From NCBI RefSeq assembly GCF_016900375.1, contig NZ_JACJKB010000001.1, positions 186,001-250,000 of the forward strand: a stretch of DNA of 64,000 nucleotides, in the 5' to 3' direction. The notes beneath the pieces were generated by a model. That model did no database searches, was not told where the DNA came from, and saw only the letters and a program-made list of their open reading frames with translations. A program made the translations under genes and the position numbers. Positions within the stretch are counted from its first letter, which is position 1; every line of letters starts with the position of its first letter. The DNA comes from Collinsella tanakaei. GTDB taxonomy: Bacteria; Actinomycetota; Coriobacteriia; Coriobacteriales; Coriobacteriaceae. Positions 56,803 to 64,000 of the stretch are shown piece by piece.

Positions 56803-57483
56803 ATGACCAGTCTCATCAATGTAGCGCCCTCCATTCTCGCCGCGGACCTCAATCATCTGGGCGATGATCTCGACCGCGTCTCGAACGCCGAGATGATCCA
56901 TGTCGACGTCATGGACGGCCATTTCGTGCCCAACCTGAGCTTCGGCACGCCCGTGGTTGCCGCTGTGAAGCAGGCGACGCGCGCGCTCGTCGACGTGCAC
57001 ATGATGGTCACGAACCCCGATGAGACCGTCGACTGGTACATCGATGCCGGAGCGGACCTCATCTCCGTCCACTACGAGGCGGCGCACGATCTGCACGGCA
57101 TCATCGACCACCTGCACGAACGCGGCGTGCTCGCGGGCGTGGTGATCAACCCCGATACGCCCGTCTCGGTCTTAGCCGGCGTCATCGAGGATGTCGACCT
57201 CGTGCTCGTCATGAGCGTCTATCCCGGCTTCGGCGGCCAGCACTTCATCGAGGAGACCTACGGCCGTCTGCGCGAGCTCGTCAAGCTATGCGACAAGCAC
57301 GACGCCTACCCGCTCATCCAGGTCGACGGCGGCGTGAGCCTCTCGAACGCCCGTCAGCTCGGCGCCTGCGGCGCCAACGTGCTCGTGGCGGGCTCCGCCG
57401 TCTTCAACGCACATGACCCCGCCATGATCGTGCGCGAGCTGCGCGACCTCGCAACCATCGGCCTCACCGGCCGTGAGGAGTAG
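56803..57483 (+). CDS. rpe: Ribulose-phosphate 3-epimerase
   Basis: The product is 226 residues, a TIM barrel with APSILAADLNHLGDD, VDVMDGHFVPNLSFG, HMMVTNPD, VYPGFGGQHFIE and VDGGVS. It interconverts ribulose-5-phosphate and xylulose-5-phosphate. CAGAAAGG precedes the ATG. It sits between lipid and sulfur genes as part of the same plus-strand block. Confidence 0.97.
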   Translation: MTSLINVAPSILAADLNHLGDDLDRVSNAEMIHVDVMDGHFVPNLSFGTPVVAAVKQATRALVDVHMMVTNPDETVDWYIDAGADLISVHYEAAHDLHGIIDHLHERGVLAGVVINPDTPVSVLAGVIEDVDLVLVMSVYPGFGGQHFIEETYGRLRELVKLCDKHDAYPLIQVDGGVSLSNARQLGACGANVLVAGSAVFNAHDPAMIVRELRDLATIGLTGREE

Positions 57484-57487
57484 CGCC

Positions 57488-58660
57488 GTGAGCGACCACG
57501 ACCCGGCTGCCCCGGTCAACCTCGATTACGCCGCCTCGACGCCGATGCGCGCCGAGGCGCTTGCCGCGCAGGCAGCCTACGACGCTTCGGACATCGCCGG
57601 TGCGAACCCCAACTCACTTCACACCCTCGGCCGCAAGGCGGCCTCCGAGCTCGAGCGCTGCCGTCGAGACGTCGCGGCCTCGCTCGGCAGGCGCATCCGC
57701 TCGAGCGAGATCATCTTCACCGGCGGCGGCACCGAGTCTGACTTCCTCGCCCTGTTCGGCATGGCGCAGGGGGCGCGCGAGCGCGACCGCAACCGCACGC
57801 GCGTACTCGTGAGCGCCATCGAGCATGATGCCATCCTCGATAACGTTCCCGCGCTTCGCGCCCAGGGTTTCACCGTTGAGCTCATCGGCGTGTGCCCGGA
57901 GGGCTTCATCGACCCCGACGAGCTCGAGCATATGCTCGCCGACGACGTCGGCCTCGTATCCGTCATGCTGGCGAACAACGAGACCGGCGTCGTGCAGCCC
58001 ATCCGCGAGCTCGCCGCCCGCGCGCATGCGCACGGCGCACTGTTCCACACCGACGCAATCCAGGGCTACCTGCATATTCCCTTCGATGTCGACGTCCTTG
58101 GCGTCGATGCCCTTTCGCTTGCGGGGCACAAGGTAGGCGGACCGGTTTCCGCAGGTGCGCTCTACCTACGGTCGAGGACCCCCTTGCGCCCCCAGGTGAT
58201 GGGAGGCGGCCAAGAATCTGGCCGCCGCGCCGGAACGCAGGACCTGCGCGCCATCGTTGCGCTCGCAGCCGTCGCACGCGAGCTGCACGCGCGGGTGGAG
58301 GACGACAGCCAGCGCGTACGCGCCTGGGCCGACGCCCTCTACGCGCGCCTGTGCTCCCATCCGCGCATCCAAGCGACCATGGGCGATTGGACTTGCGTCG
58401 AGCGCCTGCCCGGCATCGTGTCGCTGACGGTCGACGGCTACGATTCCGAGGAGCTTGTGCTCAAGCTCGATGCACGCGGCTTCGAGGTTTCGGGCGGATC
58501 GGCCTGCTCGAGCGCGAGCCTCGACGCGAGCCATGTGCTTTCGGCCATGGGCATCCCGCGCGAGCGCGCCCTGGGATCACTGCGCATCTCTTTCGACGAC
58601 CGCTGCGACCCCGCCGACCTCGACCGCTTTGCCGACGCCCTTCTCGATCTGATTGGATAG
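57488..58660 (+). CDS. Cysteine desulfurase (NifS/IscS family)
   Basis: The product is 390 residues. N-terminal NLDYAASTPM, FTGGGTESDF, MLANNETGVVQP, the PLP lysine in SLAGHKVGGP, GGGQESGRRAGT and the active-site Cys in GGSACSSASL identify the family. It releases sulfur from cysteine for Fe-S clusters or thiolation. The GTG at 57488 has GAGGAG; an in-frame GTG at 57473 is possible. No iscU or mnmA gene is adjacent, so its acceptor is not known from context. Confidence 0.93.
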   Translation: MSDHDPAAPVNLDYAASTPMRAEALAAQAAYDASDIAGANPNSLHTLGRKAASELERCRRDVAASLGRRIRSSEIIFTGGGTESDFLALFGMAQGARERDRNRTRVLVSAIEHDAILDNVPALRAQGFTVELIGVCPEGFIDPDELEHMLADDVGLVSVMLANNETGVVQPIRELAARAHAHGALFHTDAIQGYLHIPFDVDVLGVDALSLAGHKVGGPVSAGALYLRSRTPLRPQVMGGGQESGRRAGTQDLRAIVALAAVARELHARVEDDSQRVRAWADALYARLCSHPRIQATMGDWTCVERLPGIVSLTVDGYDSEELVLKLDARGFEVSGGSACSSASLDASHVLSAMGIPRERALGSLRISFDDRCDPADLDRFADALLDLIG

Positions 58661-58663
58661 ATT

Positions 58664-59473
58664 ATGCTCGTACGCGAACTTGAAGCCGCGCTGCTGGCGC
58701 ACTTCCCCCACGAGGATACCGAAAGCTGGGACCACGTCGGCCTGTCGGTCGGCGAGCCCGATTCGGTAGTCGAGCGCGTCGCCATCGCTCTCGATCCCAC
58801 GCCAGCCGCTGTGGAGGACGCCCACGATGGGGGAGCGAACGTTCTCGTGACCCATCATCCCGTCTACCTCAAGGCTCCCGATGCCTTCACGCCGCTCGAC
58901 CCCGTCCGCCCCGCCTGCGCGGCGGCGGTGTACCGCGCAGCGCGCCTTGGGGTGAGCATCATCTCGCTCCACACGAACCTCGATCGCTCGCGCGAGGCTC
59001 GCGAGCTGCTCTGCGCCCTTCTGGGCTCGACGGCCATCGCCTCGCTCGAGCACCCCGATGATCCGGATGCAACAGGCCTCGGAGCCTATTGCGATGTGCC
59101 CGGCGAGCTCACGCTTGCAGAACTCGCCTCCATCTGCCGCAAGCGCTTCGGAGGTGCACCCCGCGTCTGGGGAGACCCGGACGCGCCCATCACGCGCATC
59201 GCGGTGCTCGGCGGCTCGCTCGGGTCGTTTGGCGATAACGCCATCGCCCTGGGTGCCCAGGCGGTCGTCTGCGGCGAGGCCGGCTACCACATGTGCCAGG
59301 ACCTCGCGCTGCGCGGGTGCGCCCCGATTCTTCTCGGCCACGATCGGTCGGAGGAGCCGTTTGGCGCAATCTTGATGAATGCCGTCGTGAATGCGGGCAT
59401 CGACCCCGCCCACGTGCGTAGAATTACCCTTCCTGAACAATGGTGGACCTCATACGAACAGGAGCGCTCATGA
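58664..59473 (+). CDS. Nif3-like dinuclear metal center protein (YqfO/YbgI family)
   Basis: The product is 269 residues. Metal-ligand stretches are visible: LVTHHPVYLKAPD near residue 63, SLHTNLDRS near 105, and late GEAGYHMCQDLALRG and LGHDRSEE. No PII-like insertion is present, so it is the short form. Nif3 proteins have GTP cyclohydrolase-type-2-like folds; the physiological role is unclear. Its stop overlaps the next start (ATGA), and together with the zinc-ribbon gene it forms a pair conserved in many Gram-positive genomes. Confidence 0.9.
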   Translation: MLVRELEAALLAHFPHEDTESWDHVGLSVGEPDSVVERVAIALDPTPAAVEDAHDGGANVLVTHHPVYLKAPDAFTPLDPVRPACAAAVYRAARLGVSIISLHTNLDRSREARELLCALLGSTAIASLEHPDDPDATGLGAYCDVPGELTLAELASICRKRFGGAPRVWGDPDAPITRIAVLGGSLGSFGDNAIALGAQAVVCGEAGYHMCQDLALRGCAPILLGHDRSEEPFGAILMNAVVNAGIDPAHVRRITLPEQWWTSYEQERS

Positions 59474-60192
59474 GCCTCGGATCTCTTCTTCTCAAGCTGC
59501 AGGACATCGACCTCGCCCTGACGCGCAACCGCGCCGCGCTGAACGCCATGCCCGAGATCGCGGAGCTAGCCAAGAAGCGCCGCGCCCATCAGAAGCTCAA
59601 GGCCGACGCCACCAAGCTCTACGCCCAGCGCAAGGACATCGAGACCTACCTGAAGGAGCTCGAGGGCAAGGAGATGGATGCGAACGACGACGTCCGCATT
59701 GCCCAGCAGAACACCGACTCCTCCGATTACCGCGCGGTCCAGCAGCTCGAGATCGAGCTCTCGAACCTTGCGAAGCAGCTCGATAAGATCGCCTTCGACC
59801 GCCGTGATTACGAGGCCAAGCTCGCCGACATCAAGGCCAAGGAGGAGTACCTAGCCGAGTACACCGCCAAATTCGAGGCCGCTGTGATCGCTGACACCAA
59901 GGCCGCGCGCGAGAAGGCGGCGGGCCTCATGGCCGAGGTCGAGAAGGCCCAGCGCCAGCGCGAGCACATCCTCGAGCAGCTGCCCGAGGACATGCGCGTC
60001 CGCTACGAGAAGGCCGCCGAGACCCATAACGGTCTTGCCGTCGAGCGCCTCGAAGGCAACGTGCCGAGCGTCTGCCGCATGGCGCTGCAGGCTTCCTCCA
60101 TGTCCGACCTTGCGCGCACCTCGTCCGAGGTCGTCGAGTGCCCCTATTGCCACCGCATGCTCGTGATGGGAGAGGACGGCGAGGAATCGTGA
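59470..60192 (+). CDS. Coiled-coil protein with C4-type zinc-ribbon end (DUF164/CdsZ-like)
   Basis: The product is 240 residues. Residues 1-180 are an almost continuous coiled coil (LLLKLQDIDLALTRNRAAL and heptads beyond). The C-terminus has CPYCHRML, one half of a zinc ribbon, but the preceding half, normally CxxC, reads VPSVCRMAL with a single Cys. The fold may therefore bind zinc with a different ligand set. The family is linked to the Nif3 gene upstream. Function unknown. Confidence 0.85.
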   Translation: MSLGSLLLKLQDIDLALTRNRAALNAMPEIAELAKKRRAHQKLKADATKLYAQRKDIETYLKELEGKEMDANDDVRIAQQNTDSSDYRAVQQLEIELSNLAKQLDKIAFDRRDYEAKLADIKAKEEYLAEYTAKFEAAVIADTKAAREKAAGLMAEVEKAQRQREHILEQLPEDMRVRYEKAAETHNGLAVERLEGNVPSVCRMALQASSMSDLARTSSEVVECPYCHRMLVMGEDGEES

Positions 60193-61382
60193 GCGAGACC
60201 GCCGGCACCCCGTGCGTCCTGCTGTGCGTCACTGGATGCATAGCCGCCTATAAATCCTGCGAGACCGCGCGCTGCCTGCAGCGCGCGGGCGCCCGCGTGA
60301 AGGTGCTCATGACCGAGCACGCCACGCATTTCGTGGGACCCACGACGTTTCGCGCCCTGACGCACGAGAAGGTCGCTGTCGGGCTCTTTGACGATCCCGA
60401 GGATCCCATCCATCACATCTCGCTTGCGCAGGAGGCCGATGTCGTGCTCGTCGCCCCCGCGACGGCGAACATCCTCGCCAAGATGGCTCACGGCATCGCA
60501 GACGACCTGATGTCGACCACACTGCTCGCCACCAAGGCGCCCATCGTCGTGGCGCCCGCGATGAACGTGGGGATGTGGGAGGCCGATGCCACCCAGGAGA
60601 ACGTCCGCACCCTCCAGCGCCGCGGCGTGCATGTCATCACGCCCGATTCCGGCTACCTTGCCTGCGGCGACGTCGGGGGAGGACGCCTGCCCGACCCGTG
60701 GCGCGTGGCCGACCTTGCGCTGATGGCCGCTGGCGAAGCGGGCCCGCTTGCCGGCGAGCACGTGCTGATCACCGCCGGTGGCACTCATGAGCCCATAGAC
60801 CCTGTGCGCTTCATCGGCAACCGCTCGAGCGGCAAGATGGGCGCGGCGCTTGCACGCGCTGCCAGCCGCCAGGGAGCCAACGTGACGCTCGTGTTGGGAC
60901 CCGCCTCCATCGAGCCTCCCGCCGGCGTGCGCTGCGTGCGCGTCGAGACCGCCGCGGAGATGCTCGCTGCCTCCGAGGAGGCCTTCGAAGACGCGACCAT
61001 CGCCATCTGCGCCGCCGCTGTGGCGGACTACACGCCTGCGAAGCCCGCCGACCACAAGCTCAAGAAGACGGAGGAGCGCCTCGATACCGTCGAGCTTACC
61101 GAGACGGTCGACATCCTGGCAGCGCTGTCCGCCCGCAAGGGAGAGCGCACCGTTATCGGCTTTGCCGCCGAGACGTCGAACGTCGTGGACTACGCGCTTG
61201 CCAAGCTTTCGCGCAAGGGCTGCGACGCCATCGTCGCTAACGATGTGAGCCGCGAGGATTCGGGCTTTGGCACCGACACGAACAAGGCATGGTGGATCGA
61301 TGCGGACGGCACTCACGAGATGCCCTGCATGAGCAAGGAGGGTCTCGCTTACGAGATTCTCCGCCGCGCGACGAAAAGCTAG
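60189..61382 (+). CDS. coaBC: Bifunctional phosphopantothenoylcysteine decarboxylase/synthetase
   Basis: The product is 397 residues with a GTG start overlapping the previous stop. The CoaC half has VTGCIAAYKSCETARCLQ, the HISLAQEADVVLVAPATANILAKMAHGIADDL stretch and PAMNVGMW with the flavin-site residues. The CoaB half has ITAGGTHEPIDPVRFIGNRSSGKMG and AAAVADYTPAKPADHKLKK. It makes 4'-phosphopantetheine precursors for coenzyme A. A hairpin follows 41 bases after the stop. Confidence 0.96.
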   Translation: MSETAGTPCVLLCVTGCIAAYKSCETARCLQRAGARVKVLMTEHATHFVGPTTFRALTHEKVAVGLFDDPEDPIHHISLAQEADVVLVAPATANILAKMAHGIADDLMSTTLLATKAPIVVAPAMNVGMWEADATQENVRTLQRRGVHVITPDSGYLACGDVGGGRLPDPWRVADLALMAAGEAGPLAGEHVLITAGGTHEPIDPVRFIGNRSSGKMGAALARAASRQGANVTLVLGPASIEPPAGVRCVRVETAAEMLAASEEAFEDATIAICAAAVADYTPAKPADHKLKKTEERLDTVELTETVDILAALSARKGERTVIGFAAETSNVVDYALAKLSRKGCDAIVANDVSREDSGFGTDTNKAWWIDADGTHEMPCMSKEGLAYEILRRATKS

Positions 61383-61746
61383 GGGAGAGCTTCGCCTCAC
61401 CCGCTCCCTTATCGCCACAAGAGGCGGCCGACTGGTACCAGCCGGCCGCTTTCCTGTTTGTTTGACATCCTTCTTTGGACGTCTGGTACTGGAATGCCAT
61501 TCGACCGTACGGCCGCCATGAAACTGGGCAGGGGGCCGCTCGCGGGGAAAGTGGTCTATACCTCATAACGCATCTGAATTGAAGTGATATCCGTAACATT
61601 TTCCCTGAACGGTCGTTACCTTACGAAATGCTAACAAGAGCATTGCCGTACCCTCATATAGCAGGAGCGGGGAGCTTTGCGTGCGCATGATAGCCTAGAA
61701 CAGGGCAAACGCCCACAGGCGCGATCGATAAGGAGGAGACAAGATC
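61383..61746 (+). terminator. Intergenic region with coaBC terminator
   Basis: GCGGCCG (61424-61430) pairs with CGGCCGC (61443-61449), followed by TTTCC; the loop contains CTGGTACCAG. No gene is seen in the 364 bases. From about 61570 the sequence becomes A/T-richer and presumably carries the promoter of the SLH gene, but I find no clear -35/-10 pair. The motif CTGGTACTGG recurs at about 61485. Confidence 0.6.
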
Positions 61747-62607
61747 ATGCGCATCTCGAAGAACATCCGCCATGCGATCGTGGCGGGCCTTGCAGGCGCG
61801 ACCGTTGCCGCCGCCACCTTCGCACCCGCGATGGCATTCGCCGACTACAAGGGGTATCAGGATGTAGCCGCAAACCATTGGGCGGCGTCCAGCGGCGTCA
61901 TCGACTGGGCCGACCGCAACGACATCGTCAACGGATTCCCCGATGGCTCATGGGGCGCCGACAAGCCGATCGACCGAGCCCAGGCTGCCGCTATCCTCTA
62001 CAACCTCGCCGGGAACCCTCCGGTGACGGGCTCCCCGCAGTTCTCCGATGCCGACACACTTGGATGGGCGAGGACTGCCGCAACCTGGGCCCAGCAGCAG
62101 GGCATCTTCACCGGCACCCAGCATGCTGACGGCCGCGTGACATTCGACCCGTGGGGTCCGCTCACCCGCGAGCAGGCGGCAAAGGTTCTCTGCGTCCTTT
62201 CCGGCGGCAAGGGATCCAATCCTGCCATTCTCGACCAATTCCCCGATGGGGACTCCGTTTCCGGCTGGGCGAAGAGCGTTGTCGCCTGGGCCGCAAAGAA
62301 CGGCATCATCGGCAACGGCGGCAGCCTGAATGGCAACAGCGTCTGCACCCGCGCCGAGTTCGTATCGATGACCCGCACCACCGACAACCGTATCATGCAC
62401 ATCATCGACGACCATACCGACTGGGATGACGACTGGGATGACCGGTTCGACGACTGGGATGACGACTGGGATGATGACTGGGACGACGACTGGGATGATG
62501 ACTGGGACGACGACTGGGACGACGACCACGACGACTGGGACGACGACCGGGACGATGACGACGACCACGACGATGACGACGACTGGGACGATCGCTGGGA
62601 CGACTAG
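61747..62607 (+). CDS. Secreted SLH-domain protein with Asp/Trp-repeat tail
   Basis: The product is 286 residues. A signal peptide ends near residue 32 (AMAFA-D). Three SLH-like repeats cover about 35-215 (YQDVAANHWAASSGVIDWADRNDIVNGF, then IDRAQAAAILYNLAG and two further units), which should anchor it to wall polymers. From residue 225 to the end the chain is almost only Asp and Trp: repeated WDDD units with about eleven Trp, later interrupted by Arg and His. The tail is extremely acidic. I know no domain like it; metal binding or carbohydrate contact are guesses. TAAGGAGGAG precedes the ATG, so strong translation is expected. Confidence 0.9.
   Translation: MRISKNIRHAIVAGLAGATVAAATFAPAMAFADYKGYQDVAANHWAASSGVIDWADRNDIVNGFPDGSWGADKPIDRAQAAAILYNLAGNPPVTGSPQFSDADTLGWARTAATWAQQQGIFTGTQHADGRVTFDPWGPLTREQAAKVLCVLSGGKGSNPAILDQFPDGDSVSGWAKSVVAWAAKNGIIGNGGSLNGNSVCTRAEFVSMTRTTDNRIMHIIDDHTDWDDDWDDRFDDWDDDWDDDWDDDWDDDWDDDWDDDHDDWDDDRDDDDDHDDDDDWDDRWDD
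62419..62604 (+). repeat. Tandem 12-bp coding repeat (WDDD units)
   Basis: The unit GACTGGGATGAC and close variants (GAT/GAC synonymous changes) recur in frame with a 12-base period, best preserved from 62419 to about 62540. Slippage here would change the protein by whole WDDD units without a frameshift. Confidence 0.9.
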
Positions 62608-62640
62608 TCATCCTTGACGAAACCATATTTCGAATCCTAC

Positions 62641-62722
62641 GAACGGCCATCTGGTATCAGATGGCCGTTCTTTCGCAAACGAGAAGGCCCATTTTGGTCA
62701 TCTGGTACCAGATGACCAAAAT
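62641..62722. repeat. Two tandem hairpins with a shared CATCTGGTAYCAGATG core
   Basis: Hairpin 1: 13-bp stem 62641-62653 with 62658-62670, loop GTAT, then TTTC; it probably terminates the SLH transcript. Hairpin 2: 14-bp stem 62691-62704 with 62709-62722, loop GTAC. Both share the same central 16 bases, although their outer stems differ. The next 55 bases hold nothing visible. Confidence 0.85.
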
Positions 62723-62777
62723 CACAGTAGGTAGTGCGCTCTTTAGGCCGTAATGCGAAAAGGGAACTAAACAAACG

Positions 62778-62803
62778 AAAAGGCCAACCCGAAGGCTGGC
62801 CTT
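62778..62803 (-). terminator. Terminator of tRNA-Pro
   Basis: On the minus strand AAGGCCA pairs with TGGCCTT (62780-62786 with 62797-62803), followed by TTTC. Confidence 0.75.
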
Positions 62804-62811
62804 GAAGCTTC

Positions 62812-62888
<77 letters not shown>

Positions 62889-62922
62889 AAGCATATGCGC
62901 TGTCTCGCTGACAGCAAGGGAT

Positions 62923-62951
62923 ACTATACTCACCTCGCTCAAACGATGCAA
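62923..62951 (-). promoter_or_regulatory. Promoter of tRNA-Pro
   Basis: On the minus strand TTGCAT (62946-62951) and TATAGT (62923-62928) are separated by 17 bases. Confidence 0.7.
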
Positions 62952-63279
62952 GGGGGATTTTGAACTTTTTTTCAAATCGACGGAGCCTGTGGCTCCGCCC
63001 ATGCGCCCCATGCATGCGCTTCGCAAGCCGGCCCTATACGCTGGCCCCAACTTTCCCAATCATACGATATCCGTCACCGAACCCGTCCATCCAGTACCAA
63101 ACGCCCAAAATAGAGGACCTAACTACCCGGAATTTGTCCGTCTGGCACTGGTTGCCCACGAGACGGCTGCGACGCGCCGCGAGGGGCAACTGCGCATTCT
63201 TTTGTGGGGCTTGCGTTACCGGCAGCGCAATCGGGTATCATTCCTCTAGTTTATTGCCGACATGCACAGGGGGAGTGAC
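62952..63279. other. Intergenic region upstream of the phosphatidyltransferase gene
   Basis: I see no gene here. Short open frames are not supported by composition or homology. CTGGCACTGG near 63144 and CCAGTACC near 63090 are weak relatives of the CTGGTACCAG motif. No clear promoter is found. Confidence 0.4.
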
Positions 63280-64000
63280 GTGAGCCTCAAGAAGAAGATC
63301 AAAAAGGAGCTCATCGGAACCTCCGACTACCCCTCGAACAAGATCTTCACCATCTCGAATTTCATCACCTTCACGCGCCTGATTCTCACGTTCGTGTTCC
63401 TCTATCTGTTCATCACCAACGAGAATCGCTATATCGCGCTGATCATCTACGCCATCGCCGCCTCGACCGACTGGATGGACGGCCAGATCGCCCGCATGAC
63501 CAAAACCGTCAGCTGGCTGGGCAAGATGATGGACCCGATCGTCGACCGCGCGCTGCTGTTCACCGGAGTGCTAGGCCTTGTCGGCCGTGGCGAGCTGCCC
63601 ATCTGGGTCTGCGCCCTCATCATCGGACGCGACGTCTACCTCGCCGCCGGCAACACGGTCGTTCGCCGCTACCACAAGCGTCCGCTCGACGTCGTCTACA
63701 CCGGCAAGATCGCCACGGCCCTGCTCATGAGCGGATTCACCCTCATGCTGCTCGGCCTGCCCATCATCAACGGCCTCAACCTCTTCGGGCCGGAAGCCAC
63801 GATGTTCCCCGGCCTCAACGGCCAGTCGGTACCGCTGGGTATCTTCTTCGTCTACGGGGGCTGCATCTTCTCGTTGATAACGGCCGTCGTCTACACGATC
63901 AAGGGAGCCATGGCCATCAAGAAGGCCATGGCACATCCCGAAGATGAGGACGTCGACTTCCTCAACCCCGAAATCGAGGACTCAGAGGAACCGGTCGACT
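63280..64000 (+). CDS. pgsA: CDP-alcohol phosphatidyltransferase (PgsA-like), 5' part
   Basis: The frame opens with GTG at 63280 (GGGGGAGTGAC upstream) and is still open at the window end after 240 codons. Residues about 60-95 carry the family signature DWMDGQIARM, then GKMMDPIVDRAL, i.e. the DGxxAR, G and two Asp residues that bind metal and CDP-diacylglycerol. Four to five membrane helices are visible, and an acidic tail follows. Phosphatidylglycerophosphate synthase is the likeliest function, but cardiolipin or phosphatidylinositol-phosphate synthases share the motif. The frame is cut by the window edge. Confidence 0.88.
   Translation, partial: MSLKKKIKKELIGTSDYPSNKIFTISNFITFTRLILTFVFLYLFITNENRYIALIIYAIAASTDWMDGQIARMTKTVSWLGKMMDPIVDRALLFTGVLGLVGRGELPIWVCALIIGRDVYLAAGNTVVRRYHKRPLDVVYTGKIATALLMSGFTLMLLGLPIINGLNLFGPEATMFPGLNGQSVPLGIFFVYGGCIFSLITAVVYTIKGAMAIKKAMAHPEDEDVDFLNPEIEDSEEPVD

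Noticed and set aside
62419-62604. Short regular repeats suggesting a CRISPR array
   Set aside because: The period is 12 bases with no unique spacers, and the repeats are in frame in a coding sequence with synonymous changes; no cas genes are nearby.

Overview
The window is about 64 kb of high-GC, gene-dense bacterial chromosome. Gene content and order suggest a Coriobacteriia member (Actinomycetota), most like Collinsella. The pointers are two-subunit GlyRS (glyQ/glyS), folate-type TrmFO, a complete-looking run of MEP-pathway genes, ScpAB, SLH-domain and BspA-type gut surface proteins, and few transposons. The taxonomic call is inference; no rRNA gene is present.

Layout. 1-2.6 kb: end of glyQ, then glyS. 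2.6-18.5 kb: a signalling and exopolysaccharide island. On the minus strand lie a membrane GGDEF cyclase, a REC-HD-GYP phosphodiesterase and an HPt protein (one operon), a large EAL protein and a hybrid histidine kinase. On the plus strand lies an exopolysaccharide-type cluster (VTC domain, DUF4956, CotH, glycoside hydrolase/glycosyltransferase) followed by a CheB-CheR fusion. Every plus-strand gene here is damaged: three carry a single in-frame stop, one has a frameshift plus an apparent fusion deletion, and the CheB-CheR gene has a late frameshift.

18.7-34.3 kb: a housekeeping block, rplS-rnhB-yraN-comM-dprA-trmFO-xerC, then rpsB-tsf-pyrH-frr-uppS-cdsA-dxr-rseP-ispG. It covers translation, recombination and DNA uptake, isoprenoid precursors, undecaprenyl-PP and CDP-diacylglycerol. 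34.3-37.9 kb: an A/T-richer gene for a secreted LRR/cysteine-peptidase-like/SLH surface protein, bracketed by two near-identical palindromes. 38-44.5 kb: proS, two HAD hydrolases, a second GGDEF protein and a REP-associated tyrosine transposase (RAYT). The RAYT sits inside a 166-bp inverted duplication whose arms each carry a tRNA-Ala gene; tRNA-Met/Ile2 and tRNA-Val follow.

44.6-61.4 kb: a long plus-strand block (ABC-F ATPase, M50 protease, scpA-scpB-rluB-cmk-plsC-ispH, radical-SAM DUF512-der-plsY-gpsA-rpe, cysteine desulfurase, Nif3, zinc-ribbon protein, coaBC), many with overlapping stop/start codons. 61.7-64 kb: an SLH protein with an extreme Asp/Trp tail, tandem hairpins, tRNA-Pro and the start of a CDP-alcohol phosphatidyltransferase gene.

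The most unusual content is repeat-driven. Family A palindromes (core TGGGGACGTAGCCGG) occur at five intergenic sites. Family B palindromes (core TTTGGGGACAGGTCCCAAA) occur four times around the RAYT gene. Both share GGGGAC, and one transposase may have spread both (inference). Membrane lipid synthesis recurs through the window (cdsA, plsC, plsY, gpsA, pgsA-like), as does the MEP pathway (dxr, ispG, ispH).
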